Positions 5,085-5,716 of a DNA stretch of 5,716 nt are shown here, one piece after another. Position numbers and translations under genes: made by a program. The notes beneath the pieces are model-generated. The model made no database searches. It saw nothing but the letters and a program-made list of their open reading frames with translations, and was not told the DNA's origin. Location of the stretch: positions 1 through 5,716 of the forward strand of contig SKLX01000050.1 of assembly GCA_007121375.1 (NCBI GenBank), read 5' to 3'. This DNA is from Bacillota bacterium (lineage in GTDB: Bacteria > Bacillota > Dethiobacteria > SKNC01). Numbering within the stretch: the stretch's first letter is position 1; each line of letters starts with the position of its first letter.

Positions 5085-5716
5085 ATGGAAGACCTTTCTA
5101 AAAACATAAAAATAATTAATGAACGAATAACTAAAGCCCTGGAGAGGTCGGGTCGATCAGGAGAGAAAATTACCTTGATCGGGGTAACAAAATATATTTC
5201 ACCCTACCTTATTAAAAAAGCTTTTGACCAGGGATTAAGACATTTTGGGGAGAATAAAGTTCAGGAAGCAATTCCTAAGCTGGAGGAGTTACCCGGTGAT
5301 TTGTACTGGCACTTTATCGGTCATCTCCAGAGCAATAAAGTGAAATATGTTTTTCCCAGGTTTTATCTAATTCATTCCCTGGATAGAATTTCCCTGGCCA
5401 AAGAGATTAACAAAAGAGCACAGGAAAGGGGAAAAGGAGCCAGGGTTTTGGTACAGGTTAATGTGGCTGAAGAAAAAAGTAAATATGGTCTTTCGGTACA
5501 TGATACAAAGGACTTTATAGGAAAAATTGCTAAAGAATATCCTTATATTAAAATTAAAGGTTTGATGACTATGGCTCCTTATGTTGAAGATCCTGAAGAA
5601 GTAAGACCTGTCTTTAAGAGGTTGAGGGAGTTATCTGACAGTATTAATATAGATGGTGTAGAACTTAAGGAGTTGTCTATGGGCATGACCAATGATTTTG
5701 AGGTGGCTGTGGAGGA
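5085..5716 (+). CDS. yggS: YggS/YlmE PLP homeostasis protein (3' end outside window)
   Basis: An open frame from ATG at 5085 runs off the right edge after 210 complete codons, so about 15-25 residues of a typical 225-235-aa protein are missing. It belongs to the YggS/YlmE/PROSC (PLPBP) family, single-domain PLP-binding proteins with an alanine racemase-like fold but no known enzyme activity, which buffer PLP and affect amino-acid homeostasis. Family signatures are LIGVTK with the Schiff-base lysine K36, HFGENKVQEA, WHFIGHLQSNK, IHSLDR, VQVNVAEEKSKYG, KGLMTMAP, and LSMGMTNDFEVAVE near the phosphate-binding region, where Thr replaces the more common Ser of SMGMS. A strong GGGAGG (5072-5077) sits 7 bases before the ATG. 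It starts 28 bases after the HlyD-like stop and is surely cotranscribed. In many Gram-positives sepF follows; that cannot be seen here. Confidence 0.95.
   Translation, partial: MEDLSKNIKIINERITKALERSGRSGEKITLIGVTKYISPYLIKKAFDQGLRHFGENKVQEAIPKLEELPGDLYWHFIGHLQSNKVKYVFPRFYLIHSLDRISLAKEINKRAQERGKGARVLVQVNVAEEKSKYGLSVHDTKDFIGKIAKEYPYIKIKGLMTMAPYVEDPEEVRPVFKRLRELSDSINIDGVELKELSMGMTNDFEVAVE

Overview
The window looks like chromosomal DNA from an AT-rich, low-GC Gram-positive anaerobe of the class Clostridia. Three things suggest this: purine-rich AGGAGG-type ribosome binding sites with frequent TTG starts, near-consensus sigma-A promoters, and a pgeF (ylmD) - membrane-anchored HlyD-like gene - yggS (ylmE) order that I associate with Clostridia. 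The genus cannot be fixed by eye.

Left part (1-1300): a small accessory-looking regulatory module. A + strand transcript from outside the window ends at a terminator (39-70). Two XRE-family helix-turn-helix genes then diverge from a 207-bp control region (404-610): a 117-aa repressor-like protein on the - strand and a 75-aa Cro-like protein on the + strand. The Cro-like gene is followed, with likely translational coupling, by a 107-aa protein of unknown function with a four-cysteine zinc-binding signature. The control region holds one perfect palindrome, AGCAA-T-TTGCT, inside the rightward promoter spacer. Three near matches lie around it, two of them beside the leftward promoter. This layout resembles a phage- or ICE-type bistable switch, but no integrase, toxin or phage structural gene is visible. 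A long bidirectional terminator (1246-1290) closes the module.

Middle part (1301-2972): a 342-aa stand-alone protein of the UROD/MetE-like superfamily (- strand) diverges from an Rrf2-family regulator (+ strand). The MetE-like protein keeps an H-x-C plus C-terminal Cys zinc-site pattern and lacks the N-terminal half of classical MetE. It may therefore be a folate-independent 'core' methionine synthase or another methyltransferase. The Rrf2 protein has a C-X6-C-X5-C arrangement expected to bind an Fe-S cluster, and its strong promoter has an operator-like symmetric element at the predicted transcription start.

Right part (2973-5716): an apparent operon of pgeF, a HlyD/membrane-fusion-like single-pass protein, and the 5' part of yggS, read from a good promoter at 3014-3042. 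It corresponds to the ylmDE end of the Gram-positive ylm/sepF/divIVA cluster, with the HlyD-like gene inserted between ylmD and ylmE. The last gene runs off the right edge.

No tRNA, rRNA, CRISPR array, insertion sequence or gene-free stretch over 300 bases was seen.
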